From Phytohabitans aurantiacus (lineage in GTDB: Bacteria > Actinomycetota > Actinomycetes > Mycobacteriales > Micromonosporaceae), in assembly GCF_027923225.1 (NCBI RefSeq), contig NZ_BSDI01000007.1, forward strand, positions 310,001 to 374,000: a DNA stretch of 64,000 nt. Direction: 5' to 3'. Below are positions 7,595-16,860 of this stretch, in pieces. The translations under genes were made by a program, and so were the position numbers. Below the pieces are notes generated by a model that had not been told where the DNA came from, made no database searches, and worked only from the letters and a program-made list of their open reading frames with translations. Every line of letters begins with the position of its first letter. Within the stretch, counting starts at the first letter, position 1.

Positions 7595-8494
7595 GTGGTG
7601 ATCGAGACAACGCTGCCCGGCTGGCTTCCCGAACTCGATGGCACGATTGTCGGCGGCGATCTGCTGCGCCGCTGGGCCCTGTCGGAGGTCTGGCGGATCC
7701 ACCTGGACGGTGCCACCCGAAAGTCGGTGATCGCCAAGCGGGGCGTCGGCGAGCCGGCGGGCGAGGCAAGGCGCTACCACGAGCTGGTCGTCCCGCTCAA
7801 GATTGCCGCGCCGCGGTTGCTCGCGGAGGGTTGCCCTGGGGTGATCATCTTGGAGGACTTGGGCGGCGACAACCTCGAGGTACGGCCGACTGTCGAAGGA
7901 TACGAGCAAGCCGTGCGCGTCCTTGCCAGGATGCGCGCCGAATCGGCCCTCCGCTTGCGTTCCGACCCGGCACTGGCGGCTGGTCTGCGCCGGTCCACAG
8001 CCGACCTCATGGCGGTGGCGGCGCGGGCCGACGCGGCGACGAGGACCCTCCGCCCAGATCTGACTGGCGCGCTCGACGACCCGGTCCGCGTGATGTTCGC
8101 TCGCCTGCAGCGGTTCTCCGGCGAACCGGCGACCATCGTGCACGGCGACTTCCAGGGTAAAAACCTGCTCCACGCCCCCGATGGCGGGATCGTCACGATC
8201 GACTGGTCGGACGCCTACGTACACTCACACCTCGGCGACCTCTACCTTCTCCTGCGCGAGGCGCGCAGGCAGGGCCGGATCGAAAGCGTACGGATCAAAG
8301 CCTTACCGGAGCTCTTCGCGCACGAAGCTGGCATCGATCCGCGGACGGTGACCGACCAGTTGGTGACCGGCGGTCTGTGCTGGACCATGAGCGCGCTGCG
8401 CTGGGTCGTGGAGGTCGGCGTCCACGCGGTCCCGGTATCCCGTGCATGGATCGACGAGCTTGTCACGGATCTTCGGGAGCTGGCCAGCCGCTGA
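7595..8494 (+). CDS. aminoglycoside phosphotransferase-fold kinase
   Basis: 299 residues with the APH/choline-kinase signature: catalytic loop IVHGDFQGKNLL (H-D-x4-N) around residues 186-197 and the metal-binding IDWSDA that follows. An N-terminal lobe with VIAKRGV supplies the probable nucleotide-binding lysine. The substrate could be an antibiotic or a small metabolite hydroxyl; the family label alone does not show resistance. GTG at 7595 (or 7598) is chosen. It is divergent from the LLM oxidoreductase and convergent with the glycosidase-like gene. Confidence 0.8.
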   Translation: MVIETTLPGWLPELDGTIVGGDLLRRWALSEVWRIHLDGATRKSVIAKRGVGEPAGEARRYHELVVPLKIAAPRLLAEGCPGVIILEDLGGDNLEVRPTVEGYEQAVRVLARMRAESALRLRSDPALAAGLRRSTADLMAVAARADAATRTLRPDLTGALDDPVRVMFARLQRFSGEPATIVHGDFQGKNLLHAPDGGIVTIDWSDAYVHSHLGDLYLLLREARRQGRIESVRIKALPELFAHEAGIDPRTVTDQLVTGGLCWTMSALRWVVEVGVHAVPVSRAWIDELVTDLRELASR

Positions 8495-8576
8495 CCCTCG
8501 CCAGCGAAGGTGCGCACATCATCCTCGCCACGTTCGCGCGATCATCTGTGTCGGTCGGACTACGTCGTGTTCGGGC

Positions 8577-10094
8577 TTACGCCGAGACGCGGTTCAGGTA
8601 TACGACGGCGGGGCCGGCCGGGAACGGCGAGGAGAACTCGACCTTGCCGTTCCGCTCAACGCTGCGCACCTCACCCGGCATCGTTTCGCGGGTGGTGACG
8701 TCGAACCATTCGACCTGGTAGGAGCCGGTCGGCAGCTCGATGGTGAATTCCTGCCCGGTGCCGTCCGGCTCCAGCACGAGGTACTCCGAGCCGGGGTTCG
8801 CCAGGGCGTACCCGGTGGATGCGACGTCGCGCCGCGGCTGCATGTCGATCAGTCCCATGCGTTCCGCGTACCGGCGGGTGTCGCCCATCGCCCAGCGCGC
8901 GGGCTCGTAGTACGCGAACGGCGGCACACCGGTCTCGGCGGGCGACTCGTCAGCGGGCTCGAACCCGGCGATGAGGCCGAAGTCCATGAGGATGGGGTGG
9001 TGGCCGCGCAGGAAAGACTTCCACGCCCACAGTGCGTCGCCCTGCCCCGGCGCGTAGTGGTCGGTGTCGCTGATGACCACCTTGGCGCCGTCGGCGATCG
9101 GCGGATCGGCGTACCAGCGCGACGGTGGCGAGCCCGGCGCCATCGGGTGGCCGCCATTGGCGAAGATCTCATCGTCGTACCCTGGCGAGATCCACTCAGC
9201 GCGACTGCTCAGCAGCGGGTCGTTGACCTTTGTCTGCTCCGCCACCGGAAACTGCATGGTGATCCCGATCGGGTGTACGTCGTACCCCTGCTCCGCCTCG
9301 TGCCGCTTGACCGTATCGATGACCCAGTACTGCCATTCGGTCGAATCACCCCACGACGGCGCCTTGTCCATGCCCAGGAACGCGGCGAACTCATCGGTCA
9401 CCGTACCCCCGCCACACGATTCGTTGGCCACTTCCCACAGTACGTTGGGCAGGTCGTGAAGGGTGTCGACGACCTTCCGGATGTACGCCTCCTGAATCGC
9501 CTGGATGGCCGGGTCGAGCGGCAGGACTTGCAGGTCGTTGATCGAGCTCGCGGAGATGCCGTTGACGTTGTTGCCGCTGTGAAACGGGTGGCCCTCGATG
9601 TGGTCCGGCGGTGGGCTGAGGTGCAGGGCCCAGCCGTCGAACAGCATGACGCCTACGTAGATGCCGACGTCTCCGGCCGCGGTGACCCGTTCGCGGAGCC
9701 GCCGTAGGAAGCCGTCGTCGAGCTGCTCCAGGTCGAACCTGGGCTTGCCGTCCTTCGCGGTGCCCGGCCCGGTCCGCGCCCACGGCTGCGGCGTCATGTT
9801 GAGGTGGTAGTTCCCACCCGCCGCCTGGGACCGAACCTGCTCCCAGCGCCAGAGCCGGATGAAGTTGTGCCCCCGTTCGGCGAGGAACCGCAGGTAGGCG
9901 TCGTAGTCCATCAGCTCCGGCTCGGGTGAGCCGTCCGGGCCGGGACCCATGCCGTCGTGCAGGTTGTTCCAGATGTGCGACCCGGTCAGGTAGACCGCGC
10001 GGCCGGCGCTGGGCCCAGAGGTCGGAGTGAAATAGCGGGGATTGCGGGTGGAGACGGCGAGCGGTCCGTCCGCTCGCACTGGCGTCAGCGTCAT
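8577..10094 (-). CDS. glycoside hydrolase-like TIM-barrel protein
   Basis: 505 residues without a signal peptide. The beta/alpha-barrel features are ERGHNFIRLWRWEQ, DVGIYVGVMLFDGWAL and LPNVLWEVANESCGG; the NE pair in VANES is the usual acid/base position in clan GH-A barrels. A C-terminal beta domain (YLVLEPDGTGQEFTIELPTG, YQVEWFDVTTRE) resembles the domain often attached to DUF4038/GH140-like hydrolases. Substrate unknown. The ATG at 10094 is preferred to the GTG at 10103 because GAGGA lies about 10 bp before it. It is divergent from the LuxR regulator. Confidence 0.7.
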   Translation of the reverse strand: MTLTPVRADGPLAVSTRNPRYFTPTSGPSAGRAVYLTGSHIWNNLHDGMGPGPDGSPEPELMDYDAYLRFLAERGHNFIRLWRWEQVRSQAAGGNYHLNMTPQPWARTGPGTAKDGKPRFDLEQLDDGFLRRLRERVTAAGDVGIYVGVMLFDGWALHLSPPPDHIEGHPFHSGNNVNGISASSINDLQVLPLDPAIQAIQEAYIRKVVDTLHDLPNVLWEVANESCGGGTVTDEFAAFLGMDKAPSWGDSTEWQYWVIDTVKRHEAEQGYDVHPIGITMQFPVAEQTKVNDPLLSSRAEWISPGYDDEIFANGGHPMAPGSPPSRWYADPPIADGAKVVISDTDHYAPGQGDALWAWKSFLRGHHPILMDFGLIAGFEPADESPAETGVPPFAYYEPARWAMGDTRRYAERMGLIDMQPRRDVASTGYALANPGSEYLVLEPDGTGQEFTIELPTGSYQVEWFDVTTRETMPGEVRSVERNGKVEFSSPFPAGPAVVYLNRVSA

Positions 10095-10240
10095 GATCTT
10101 CACGTCCTCGGATGTAATCGGAGTCGCCTCGAAGCCTCTCCCCCGCGCGGCCGCGGATCATCTGCCAGGTGGCCGATGCCCTCGCCGGGGGTGGCCGATA
10201 GGCGACGAGCGCTGGCCAGGGCCCTGGCATTGTGGGGGCT

Positions 10241-13033
10241 ATGCGCGACAGCACGGGCGAGCAGACGGTTGCGGCCCCAGCCCGGTCACCGCACAACCTC
10301 GTGGCGCCGTTGACGTCGTTCATCGGGCGCCACGCGGAGATCGAAGCCGCGACCGGGCTCCTGGAGCGCCACCGGCTGGTGACACTGACCGGGCCCGGCG
10401 GTGCGGGAAAGACGAGGCTGGCGGCGCGGGTCGCCACCGGCCAGTCCGACCGGCAACCCGATGGGGTCTGGTGGGTCGACCTCGCCACGGTCAGCGACGG
10501 CACGGCGGTGGCGGAGGTCATCGCCGAGGCCGTCGGCGCGCCGATCGTCGGTGGGCGCGTTCACGCCCTCCGGACGCATCTGTCCGCTTGGCGGTCGCTG
10601 CTGTGCCTCGACAACGCCGAACACCTGCTCGACGGGGTGGCGAGCACCGTCGAGGCCGTGCTGAGCGCCTGCCCGCGGATGACCGTCCTGGTCACCAGCC
10701 GCGAGCCGCTGGGGGTACCGGGTGAGGCGGTGTTGGGGGTACCGCCGCTCTCCGACGACGACGCGCTGGCGCTGTTCGTCGATCGGGCGCGACTCGTACA
10801 GCCCTCGTTCACGCTCGACGAATCCCGCGAGGCGACCATCCGCTCGATCGCCGCGCATCTGGACGGGATACCCCTAGCGCTGGAACTGGCCGCGGCGTGG
10901 CTGCGGACCCTCACGCCCCAGCAGGTGGAAGCCGGCCTGGACGACCGGTTCACACTGCTCGTGCGCGGTCCCCGCGGCGCGCAGCGGCGGCAGCGCACAC
11001 TGCTCGGCTCCATCGACTGGAGCTACCGGCTGCTCAACGACACCGACCGGGTCGTGCTTCGCCGGCTCGCCGTGTTCGCCGGTACGTTCGGGCTCTCCGC
11101 GGCGCGCGCACTCTGCGCCGAGGGCGCGGCGGGCGCGGCGGGAACCGTCACCACTGCCGAGGTCCTCCCGTCGCTGGGCCGGCTGGTCGACAAGTCGCTG
11201 GTGGTCGCGGACGTACAGGCCGGCGAGTCCCGCTACCGGCTGCTGGAGACGATCCGCGCCTTCGCCGCGGCCCGCCTGGCCGAGGCGGCGGAGGGCGCCG
11301 CGCTCCGCGAACGGCACCTCGCCTGGTTCCTCCGGTTCGTCGAGGCCGCGGAGCAGGATCGGGAGCGCGATGCCGACGGGTGGCAGCGGGCGCTGGTACT
11401 GGAGTACGACAACCTGCGCGCGGCGCTGGAGTGGGGCCTCGCGGCTGAGGATCCCCACGCCGGCCGGCAACTGGCGGCGTCACTGGCCTGGCTGTGGCAT
11501 CTCGACCGGCGCGGTCGGGAGGGGATCGGCTTCCTGCGGCGGGCGATCGATCGCGTACCGGACGAACGCTCCCGGCTTCAGGCCCGCCTCGTGACCGGCC
11601 TAGCCCTCGTCGCCGATACGGCCGGCCCGCTCGACGTCGAGCGGGACGCCGCCTCCCGAGCGGTGCGGCTGGCTACCGACGTCGGCGACGAAGGGCTGCG
11701 CGCGCTGTGCCTGAACCTGCTGGCGGTCGGCTCCTTCTACACCGACTTCGACGAAGCCTGGCAGCTGTGCGAGCAGGCGCACGCCGCGGCGCGCGCGGGC
11801 GGAAACACCTTCGTGCTCGGCGGCTCACGGGCGCTGCAGGCGATCATCCTGCACCTGCGCGACCAGCACGCCGAGGCCGAACTCCTCGTCGACGACCACG
11901 TCCGGCAGTGCCTGCGACACCACCGCGGCGTGCTGTCGACGCTGCTGACATACCAGGCAGAGGGTGCCCTGGCCGGCGGCGACCCGGTCCGCGCGCTGAG
12001 CCTCGCCACGGAGGCGCTGCTGGTCGCCGAACCCCTCGGCGACTACCTGCGGGTCGGGATGGCCCGCTCGGCGCTCGCTCAGATCAAGGCGCTGACCGGC
12101 GACCTGGCCGGCGCGACGGAGGTGATCGACCCGGTGCTGCGTCTTGTCGAGGGCGCCGAGGACGACATATTCGTTCCCGGTCTCGACCACGCCGTGGCAA
12201 CGCTGTCCATGCGCCGGGATGACCCACGGGCCGCCATAGACCCGTTGCGGCGCGCCGCCGGCTCCACTGACCGGGGCGCCGCGACCTGGCTCGCCGCTCG
12301 GGCCCTGCCCCGCCTCGGTGCGGCCCTCTCCACCGCCGGCCGTCCCGACGAGGCGGCGGCCGTACTGGATCAGGCGGTCGAGGTCGCGCGACGCCTGCGC
12401 ATGCCCGGCCCGCTGGCGGAGGCGTACGCGGCACAGGCCGAACTCGCCGCCGCCGACCCGGACGGTCTCCCCCGCGCCGTCGAGCTGCACCATGAGGCGT
12501 TGACCATCCGCGTCGACCATCGGCTGCGCACCGGCCAGCTCGACAGCCTCGAAGCCCTCGCCCGCGTCGGCGCCGCCATCCAGCCGGCGCCCGACGACGT
12601 GCGAGTCCTGTACGCGGCCGAGTCGGCACGCACGAACGCCGGCCTCCCCCGCGGTATCGAGCTGCGGCGGGCGTACGACAGCACCACCGCCGACCTCCGG
12701 CGAGCGCTCGGCGCGACCGCCTTCGACCGGGCGGCCGCCGAGGGCGCGCGGCTCACTCTCGACCAGGCCGTCGAGTACGTCCGCCGGGCCCGGGGCCGCC
12801 GGGGCCGCCCGGCCAGCGGCTGGCCCAGCCTCACGCCAACCGAACTCCAAGTCGTCCGCCTCGTCGCCGAGGGCCTCACCAATCCACAGATCGGCGACCG
12901 CCTCCTCATGAGCCGCGGCACGGTCAAGACGCACCTCTCGCACATCTTCACCAAACTCGACACCACCAATCGCGCCCAACTCGCCGCCGCCGCGGTCGAC
13001 CGCGGGCTGTCGCCCGGGCATCCGTCCACATAG
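10241..13033 (+). CDS. large LuxR-family regulator with N-terminal NTPase (LAL-like/NB-ARC type)
   Basis: 930 residues. The Walker A loop TGPGGAGKTR lies near residues 50-59, Walker-B-like LLCLDNAEHLLDG follows, then VTSREPLGVPGE and IPLALELAAAWL typical of the STAND class, a winged-helix/TPR region, and a C-terminal LuxR helix-turn-helix (TPTELQVVRLVAEGLTNPQI, GTVKTHLSHIFTKLDTTNR). Proteins of this layout are ATP-dependent activators, frequent near secondary-metabolite genes. It is not a SARP, as no N-terminal OmpR-like/BTAD unit is present. Start ATG with GGGGG just upstream. Its target is unknown; the biosynthetic locus begins about 4 kb away. Confidence 0.85.
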   Translation: MRDSTGEQTVAAPARSPHNLVAPLTSFIGRHAEIEAATGLLERHRLVTLTGPGGAGKTRLAARVATGQSDRQPDGVWWVDLATVSDGTAVAEVIAEAVGAPIVGGRVHALRTHLSAWRSLLCLDNAEHLLDGVASTVEAVLSACPRMTVLVTSREPLGVPGEAVLGVPPLSDDDALALFVDRARLVQPSFTLDESREATIRSIAAHLDGIPLALELAAAWLRTLTPQQVEAGLDDRFTLLVRGPRGAQRRQRTLLGSIDWSYRLLNDTDRVVLRRLAVFAGTFGLSAARALCAEGAAGAAGTVTTAEVLPSLGRLVDKSLVVADVQAGESRYRLLETIRAFAAARLAEAAEGAALRERHLAWFLRFVEAAEQDRERDADGWQRALVLEYDNLRAALEWGLAAEDPHAGRQLAASLAWLWHLDRRGREGIGFLRRAIDRVPDERSRLQARLVTGLALVADTAGPLDVERDAASRAVRLATDVGDEGLRALCLNLLAVGSFYTDFDEAWQLCEQAHAAARAGGNTFVLGGSRALQAIILHLRDQHAEAELLVDDHVRQCLRHHRGVLSTLLTYQAEGALAGGDPVRALSLATEALLVAEPLGDYLRVGMARSALAQIKALTGDLAGATEVIDPVLRLVEGAEDDIFVPGLDHAVATLSMRRDDPRAAIDPLRRAAGSTDRGAATWLAARALPRLGAALSTAGRPDEAAAVLDQAVEVARRLRMPGPLAEAYAAQAELAAADPDGLPRAVELHHEALTIRVDHRLRTGQLDSLEALARVGAAIQPAPDDVRVLYAAESARTNAGLPRGIELRRAYDSTTADLRRALGATAFDRAAAEGARLTLDQAVEYVRRARGRRGRPASGWPSLTPTELQVVRLVAEGLTNPQIGDRLLMSRGTVKTHLSHIFTKLDTTNRAQLAAAAVDRGLSPGHPST

Positions 13034-13107
13034 GTCATAGATCTCGGAATTCTCGGGTACTCCGAATACGCTCGCCGGACCGCTGTTTGCCGGGCACACT
13101 GCGGTAT

Positions 13108-13479
13108 GTGGAAATCACCGTTTGGATCGCGGCCTGGCAGATGCAATGCTGCGGCGATCCGTTCCGGCCGGGCGAGCGTGTCGCCTGGACCGTCCTAAGA
13201 GGAGCCAGGACTGTACTGGGAGGAGCCAGGACTGTACTGGGAGACCAGGCGGTCACGGTGGACGCCGTCGAGGAGCATCACCAGGAAGACGACAGCCAGG
13301 TAGAGCCGGTCATCGGCACCGTCGCGTCCATCCGGGCGGTGAGTCGCTCGGGCGTGACAACCGACGTCGAGCTGGCCGACGGATGGACCGAGTCGCCATC
13401 CGGCACCGGGCTGATGGGCTATCTCGTGGAACTGACCGGCGCGGCACGCGGAGACGAGGCCGCACGCGCCTCGCGATAG
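13108..13479 (+). CDS. DUF6578-like small protein
   Basis: About 123 residues from a GTG (an in-frame TTG at 13087 is possible). It begins VEITVWIAAWQMQCCGDPF, the WQMQCCG block that I associate with the actinobacterial DUF6578 family, and continues with a PGERVAWTV strand and a later beta-rich half with IGTVASIRAVSR. It carries an exact in-frame duplication of seven residues (GARTVLG twice). Function unknown, probably cytoplasmic. Confidence 0.6.
   Translation: MEITVWIAAWQMQCCGDPFRPGERVAWTVLRGARTVLGGARTVLGDQAVTVDAVEEHHQEDDSQVEPVIGTVASIRAVSRSGVTTDVELADGWTESPSGTGLMGYLVELTGAARGDEAARASR
13201..13242 (+). repeat. 21-bp exact tandem duplication inside the DUF6578-like gene
   Basis: The unit starting GGAGCCAGGACTGTACTGGG occurs twice back to back, adding seven codons (GARTVLG) without breaking the frame. 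The sequence just before (CTAAGA) is a degraded partial third unit. Confidence 0.85.
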
Positions 13480-13623
13480 CGCATAACGCGGTGCCGACGG
13501 GGTTGTCAAGGGTCGGAACGTCATATTCGCGGCCCGCACGGGCGGTAAGGATGGCGACTTCGCCGCACATTTCTTACCGAACCCGAGCACCATGCCGAAC
13601 CCCGAGCAAAGGAGCGCACCGCG

Positions 13624-16600
13624 TTGCGAAAACACACACTGCTGGCCGCGGTGGTCGCCGCTGGTGTGGCGGTCACCCTCGCCCAGACCATCGACGGTCA
13701 GGCCGGCGTCGTGCCGGCACGCGCGGCCGCGGCGGCGCCCGCTGGGCAGTACACGGTGACGCTGTTGACAGGTGACCGCGTCACGCTGGGGTCCGTCGAC
13801 GGCCGGCGGCTTTCGGTACGCCCCGGCAAGGGACGTACCGGCATGCGCTTCGCCGTCGAACGCACCGGCGAGGCCGTGTACGTCATCCCGCTCGACGCCC
13901 AGCCGCTGGTGCGCGCCGGCCGGGTCGACCGGCGACTGTTCGACGTCACCGGCCTGGTCGAGGCCGGCTACCACGACGAGGCGCGCGACAGCCTGCCGTT
14001 GATCGTGCGGGGCGGCGGCGCGAAGTCCACGGGTGCCCGGATCACCCGGGAGCTTCCCGCGGTCGGCGGCGCCGCGGTGGTCGCCAAGAAGGACGGCGCC
14101 CAACAGATGTGGGCGAGCGTGGCGGCGGGCGGCATACCGCGGGTCTGGCTGGACGGCCGGCGCGAGCTCACGCTGGACCGCAGCGTGCCCCAGATCGGGG
14201 CGCCGGCCGCCTGGGATGCCGGGTACACCGGTCGTGGGGTGACCGTCGCGGTGCTGGACAGCGGCGTCGACACCAGCCACCCGGACCTGGCCGGCAAGGT
14301 CGCCGACGCCGCGAACTTCACCGAAGAGGAGCCCGGCGACCAGACCGGGCACGGCACACACGTCGCGGCGACGATCGCCGGCGTTGGGAGGTACCGGGGT
14401 GTGGCGCCGGACGCCACGCTGGTCGCCGGCAAGATCTGCGAGCTGCGCGGCTGTTTCGAGTCGGCGATCCTGGCCGGCATGCGGTGGGCCGCCGTGGACA
14501 AGAAGGCCGACATCGTGAACCTCAGCTTCAGCGCCGCGGACCTGCCGGACCTCGACCCGGTGGAGGAGGCCGTCAACACGCTGTCCGCGGCGCACGGCAC
14601 GCTGTTCGTGGTCGCCGCGGGCAACGAGGGCGGGTCACGCACGGTGGGCTCACCCGGCAGCGCCGACGCGGCGCTCACGGTCGGCGCGGTGGACCGCGAC
14701 GACGCGCTGGCCCCGTTCTCGTCCCAGGGACCCCGCATCGGCGACGACGCGGTCAAGCCGGACATCACCGCCCCCGGGGTGGAGATCGTCGCCGCCCGGG
14801 CGGCCGGCACCGCGATGGGCACCCCGGTCGACGACACCCACACGGCGGCCTCCGGCACATCGATGGCGGCCCCGCACGTTACCGGCGCCGCGGCGCTACT
14901 CGCCCAGCAGCACCCGGACTGGACCGGCGACCGGCTCAAGGCGACGCTGATGGCATCGGCCGCACCGGGGGCCGGGCTGTCCGCGTACCAGCAAGGCGCT
15001 GGCCGCGTCGACGCCGCCCGCGCGGCGGTCCAGACGGTGACCAGCGATCCGGTCAGCGTCTCTTATGGACGGCAAGCCTGGCCGTACGACGGCGGCCCGG
15101 CCGTCCGCACGGTGACCTACCGCAACGCCGGCACCGCTGGCGTCACCCTGTCGCTCAAGGTCGACGCGGACGGTCCCGCCGGCATGTTCACCGCCAGCGC
15201 CGACACGGTGCACGTGCCAGCCGGCGGCGAGGCGGCGGTGACGGTCAGCGCGGACGTGACCGTCGACGCCCCACCGGGGCTCTACTCGGGCGCCCTCGTC
15301 GCGACCGCCGGACAGACGCGCGTGATCACCCCTCTGGGTGTCCACAAGGAACGGGAGAGCTACGACCTGACCATCTCCTACCTCGATCACGACGGCGCAC
15401 GCACGCGGAACGCCTTCGCGACCGTGGTCGGTTGGGACGAGATGGAGTGGGCGTGGCCGGTGGTGCGACCGGACGGCACCTCGACAGTGCGGCTGCCCAA
15501 GGGGCGCTACAACCTGGGCGCGTTCATCGACTCCGCCCGCGGCGCGGCCCTCGTGACACGCCCGGTCGTCGACCTGACCCGGGACCTCGCTTTCACCCTC
15601 GACGCGCGCGCGGCCAAACCGGTGGTGCTGGCCGTGCCGGAGCCGTCCGCGACCCTCGGTTACGTCGAGGCCGGCTACACGTTCCACCGGCCGTACCACT
15701 CCGAGGGAGCCGGGATGACCCTGGTCGGATACGACTTCGACAGCGTGCGGACCGCGCAGGTCGGCACGGCGCCGGACAAGCTGATCGGCCTGGTCGCCGC
15801 GCAATGGGCCCGACCCGACGGCGCCGGCGACTTCGCCGACAGTCCTTTCCTGTACGCCACCGCGGAAGCGTTCCCCGGCCGGCTGCCGACCGGGTTCCGG
15901 AAGAACTACCGGGCCAGCGACCTCGCGACCGTCCGCCAGCGCTTCGCCGCGGGCGCGCCGGGACAGCCGGCGACCCGGACGCTGTTTCCGGTCTTCACGC
16001 CGCACATCGACGTTTCGGGGCTCCCCATCCCGACGTCCCTGCCCGGCTCGCGGGTGGAGTACGTCAACACCAACAACGGCGTCCGCTGGTTCTCGGATTT
16101 GGCGGTGGACGGCCGGCTGAGTCAGGGGCCGACGGCCTACCGGGCCGGTCGCGAGTACCGCGACGAGTGGCTGGCCGGCCCGATCGGCCCGGCCTTCGGG
16201 CAGGTCGTATACCCGCCACAGCAATGGGCCAGCCGGATCGGTGACGAGCTCATCGTCGACCTGCCGCTGTACGGCGACCGGGCCGGTCACGCCGGGCTCG
16301 ACTTCCCCACCGAGACCGCCCGCACCTCCCTGTACCGCGACGGCGTCCTGATCGGCGAGTCAACCGAATCCGGCGCGGGGACCTTCCCGGTGCCGGCGGA
16401 GGCGGCCGAGTACCGCTTGGAGGTGGCCGATACCCGCGGCGGCGACCTGACCACCCGGCTGGAAGCGGCGTGGACGTTCCGCTCCGGCCACGCCGACGAG
16501 CGGGTCGCGTTGCCGCTGGCGACGGTGCGTTTCACGCCCGTGCTGGACGCGAACAACGCCGCCCCGGCGGGTCGCCCGTTCGCCATCCCGGTCGCCGTGG

Positions 16601-16806
16601 AAGGGCATCAAGGCACGGTGCGGCGGTTGACCGTCGAAGTCTCGTACGACGACGGGGGCACGTGGTCGAAGGCGCCGATCCGGGCGGGCCGGGCCATGGT
16701 CCAGCACCCCGCCGGCGCTGGCTTCGTGTCGCTGCGGGCCACAGCCGCCGACGCGGCCGGCAACACCGTGACCCAGACGCTCATCCACGCCTACCGCCTC
16801 GCATAA
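13624..16806 (+). CDS. secreted S8 family serine peptidase (subtilase)
   Basis: 1060 residues from a TTG placed about 8 bp after AAAGGAG. A signal peptide (LLAAVVAAGVAVTLA) is followed by a propeptide-like region to about residue 190. The catalytic domain shows Asp212 in VAVLDSGVD, His243 in GHGTHVAATIAG, oxyanion Asn334 in VAAGNEG and Ser413 in SGTSMAAPHVTGAAALL. The remaining 600 residues are beta-rich extracellular modules (TVTYRNAGTAGVTLSLKVDA looks Ig-like/CARDB-like). It should degrade extracellular protein. The gene stands alone, divergent or unrelated to neighbours, and converges on the isonitrile synthase fusion. Confidence 0.92.
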   Translation: MRKHTLLAAVVAAGVAVTLAQTIDGQAGVVPARAAAAAPAGQYTVTLLTGDRVTLGSVDGRRLSVRPGKGRTGMRFAVERTGEAVYVIPLDAQPLVRAGRVDRRLFDVTGLVEAGYHDEARDSLPLIVRGGGAKSTGARITRELPAVGGAAVVAKKDGAQQMWASVAAGGIPRVWLDGRRELTLDRSVPQIGAPAAWDAGYTGRGVTVAVLDSGVDTSHPDLAGKVADAANFTEEEPGDQTGHGTHVAATIAGVGRYRGVAPDATLVAGKICELRGCFESAILAGMRWAAVDKKADIVNLSFSAADLPDLDPVEEAVNTLSAAHGTLFVVAAGNEGGSRTVGSPGSADAALTVGAVDRDDALAPFSSQGPRIGDDAVKPDITAPGVEIVAARAAGTAMGTPVDDTHTAASGTSMAAPHVTGAAALLAQQHPDWTGDRLKATLMASAAPGAGLSAYQQGAGRVDAARAAVQTVTSDPVSVSYGRQAWPYDGGPAVRTVTYRNAGTAGVTLSLKVDADGPAGMFTASADTVHVPAGGEAAVTVSADVTVDAPPGLYSGALVATAGQTRVITPLGVHKERESYDLTISYLDHDGARTRNAFATVVGWDEMEWAWPVVRPDGTSTVRLPKGRYNLGAFIDSARGAALVTRPVVDLTRDLAFTLDARAAKPVVLAVPEPSATLGYVEAGYTFHRPYHSEGAGMTLVGYDFDSVRTAQVGTAPDKLIGLVAAQWARPDGAGDFADSPFLYATAEAFPGRLPTGFRKNYRASDLATVRQRFAAGAPGQPATRTLFPVFTPHIDVSGLPIPTSLPGSRVEYVNTNNGVRWFSDLAVDGRLSQGPTAYRAGREYRDEWLAGPIGPAFGQVVYPPQQWASRIGDELIVDLPLYGDRAGHAGLDFPTETARTSLYRDGVLIGESTESGAGTFPVPAEAAEYRLEVADTRGGDLTTRLEAAWTFRSGHADERVALPLATVRFTPVLDANNAAPAGRPFAIPVAVEGHQGTVRRLTVEVSYDDGGTWSKAPIRAGRAMVQHPAGAGFVSLRATAADAAGNTVTQTLIHAYRLA

Positions 16807-16860
16807 CCCTTTCACCGTCACAGCATCTTCACCGTCACGGCGCCGCGGCCCATGCCAGGG

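Noticed and set aside
10241..13033. Considered as the SARP that binds the heptamer sites
   Set aside because: It lacks the OmpR-like/BTAD N-terminal of SARPs and has a C-terminal LuxR domain, so it is a different class.
11825..13099. 424-residue minus-strand frame in the LuxR regulator
   Set aside because: Antisense to a clear NTPase/LuxR protein; no recognisable motif and low-complexity composition.
14896..16290. 464-residue minus-strand frame in the subtilase
   Set aside because: Antisense shadow; the plus strand carries all catalytic motifs.
16807..16860. Direct repeat TTCACCGTCAC (16811 and 16828) between converging genes
   Set aside because: No convincing stem or promoter; too short to interpret.
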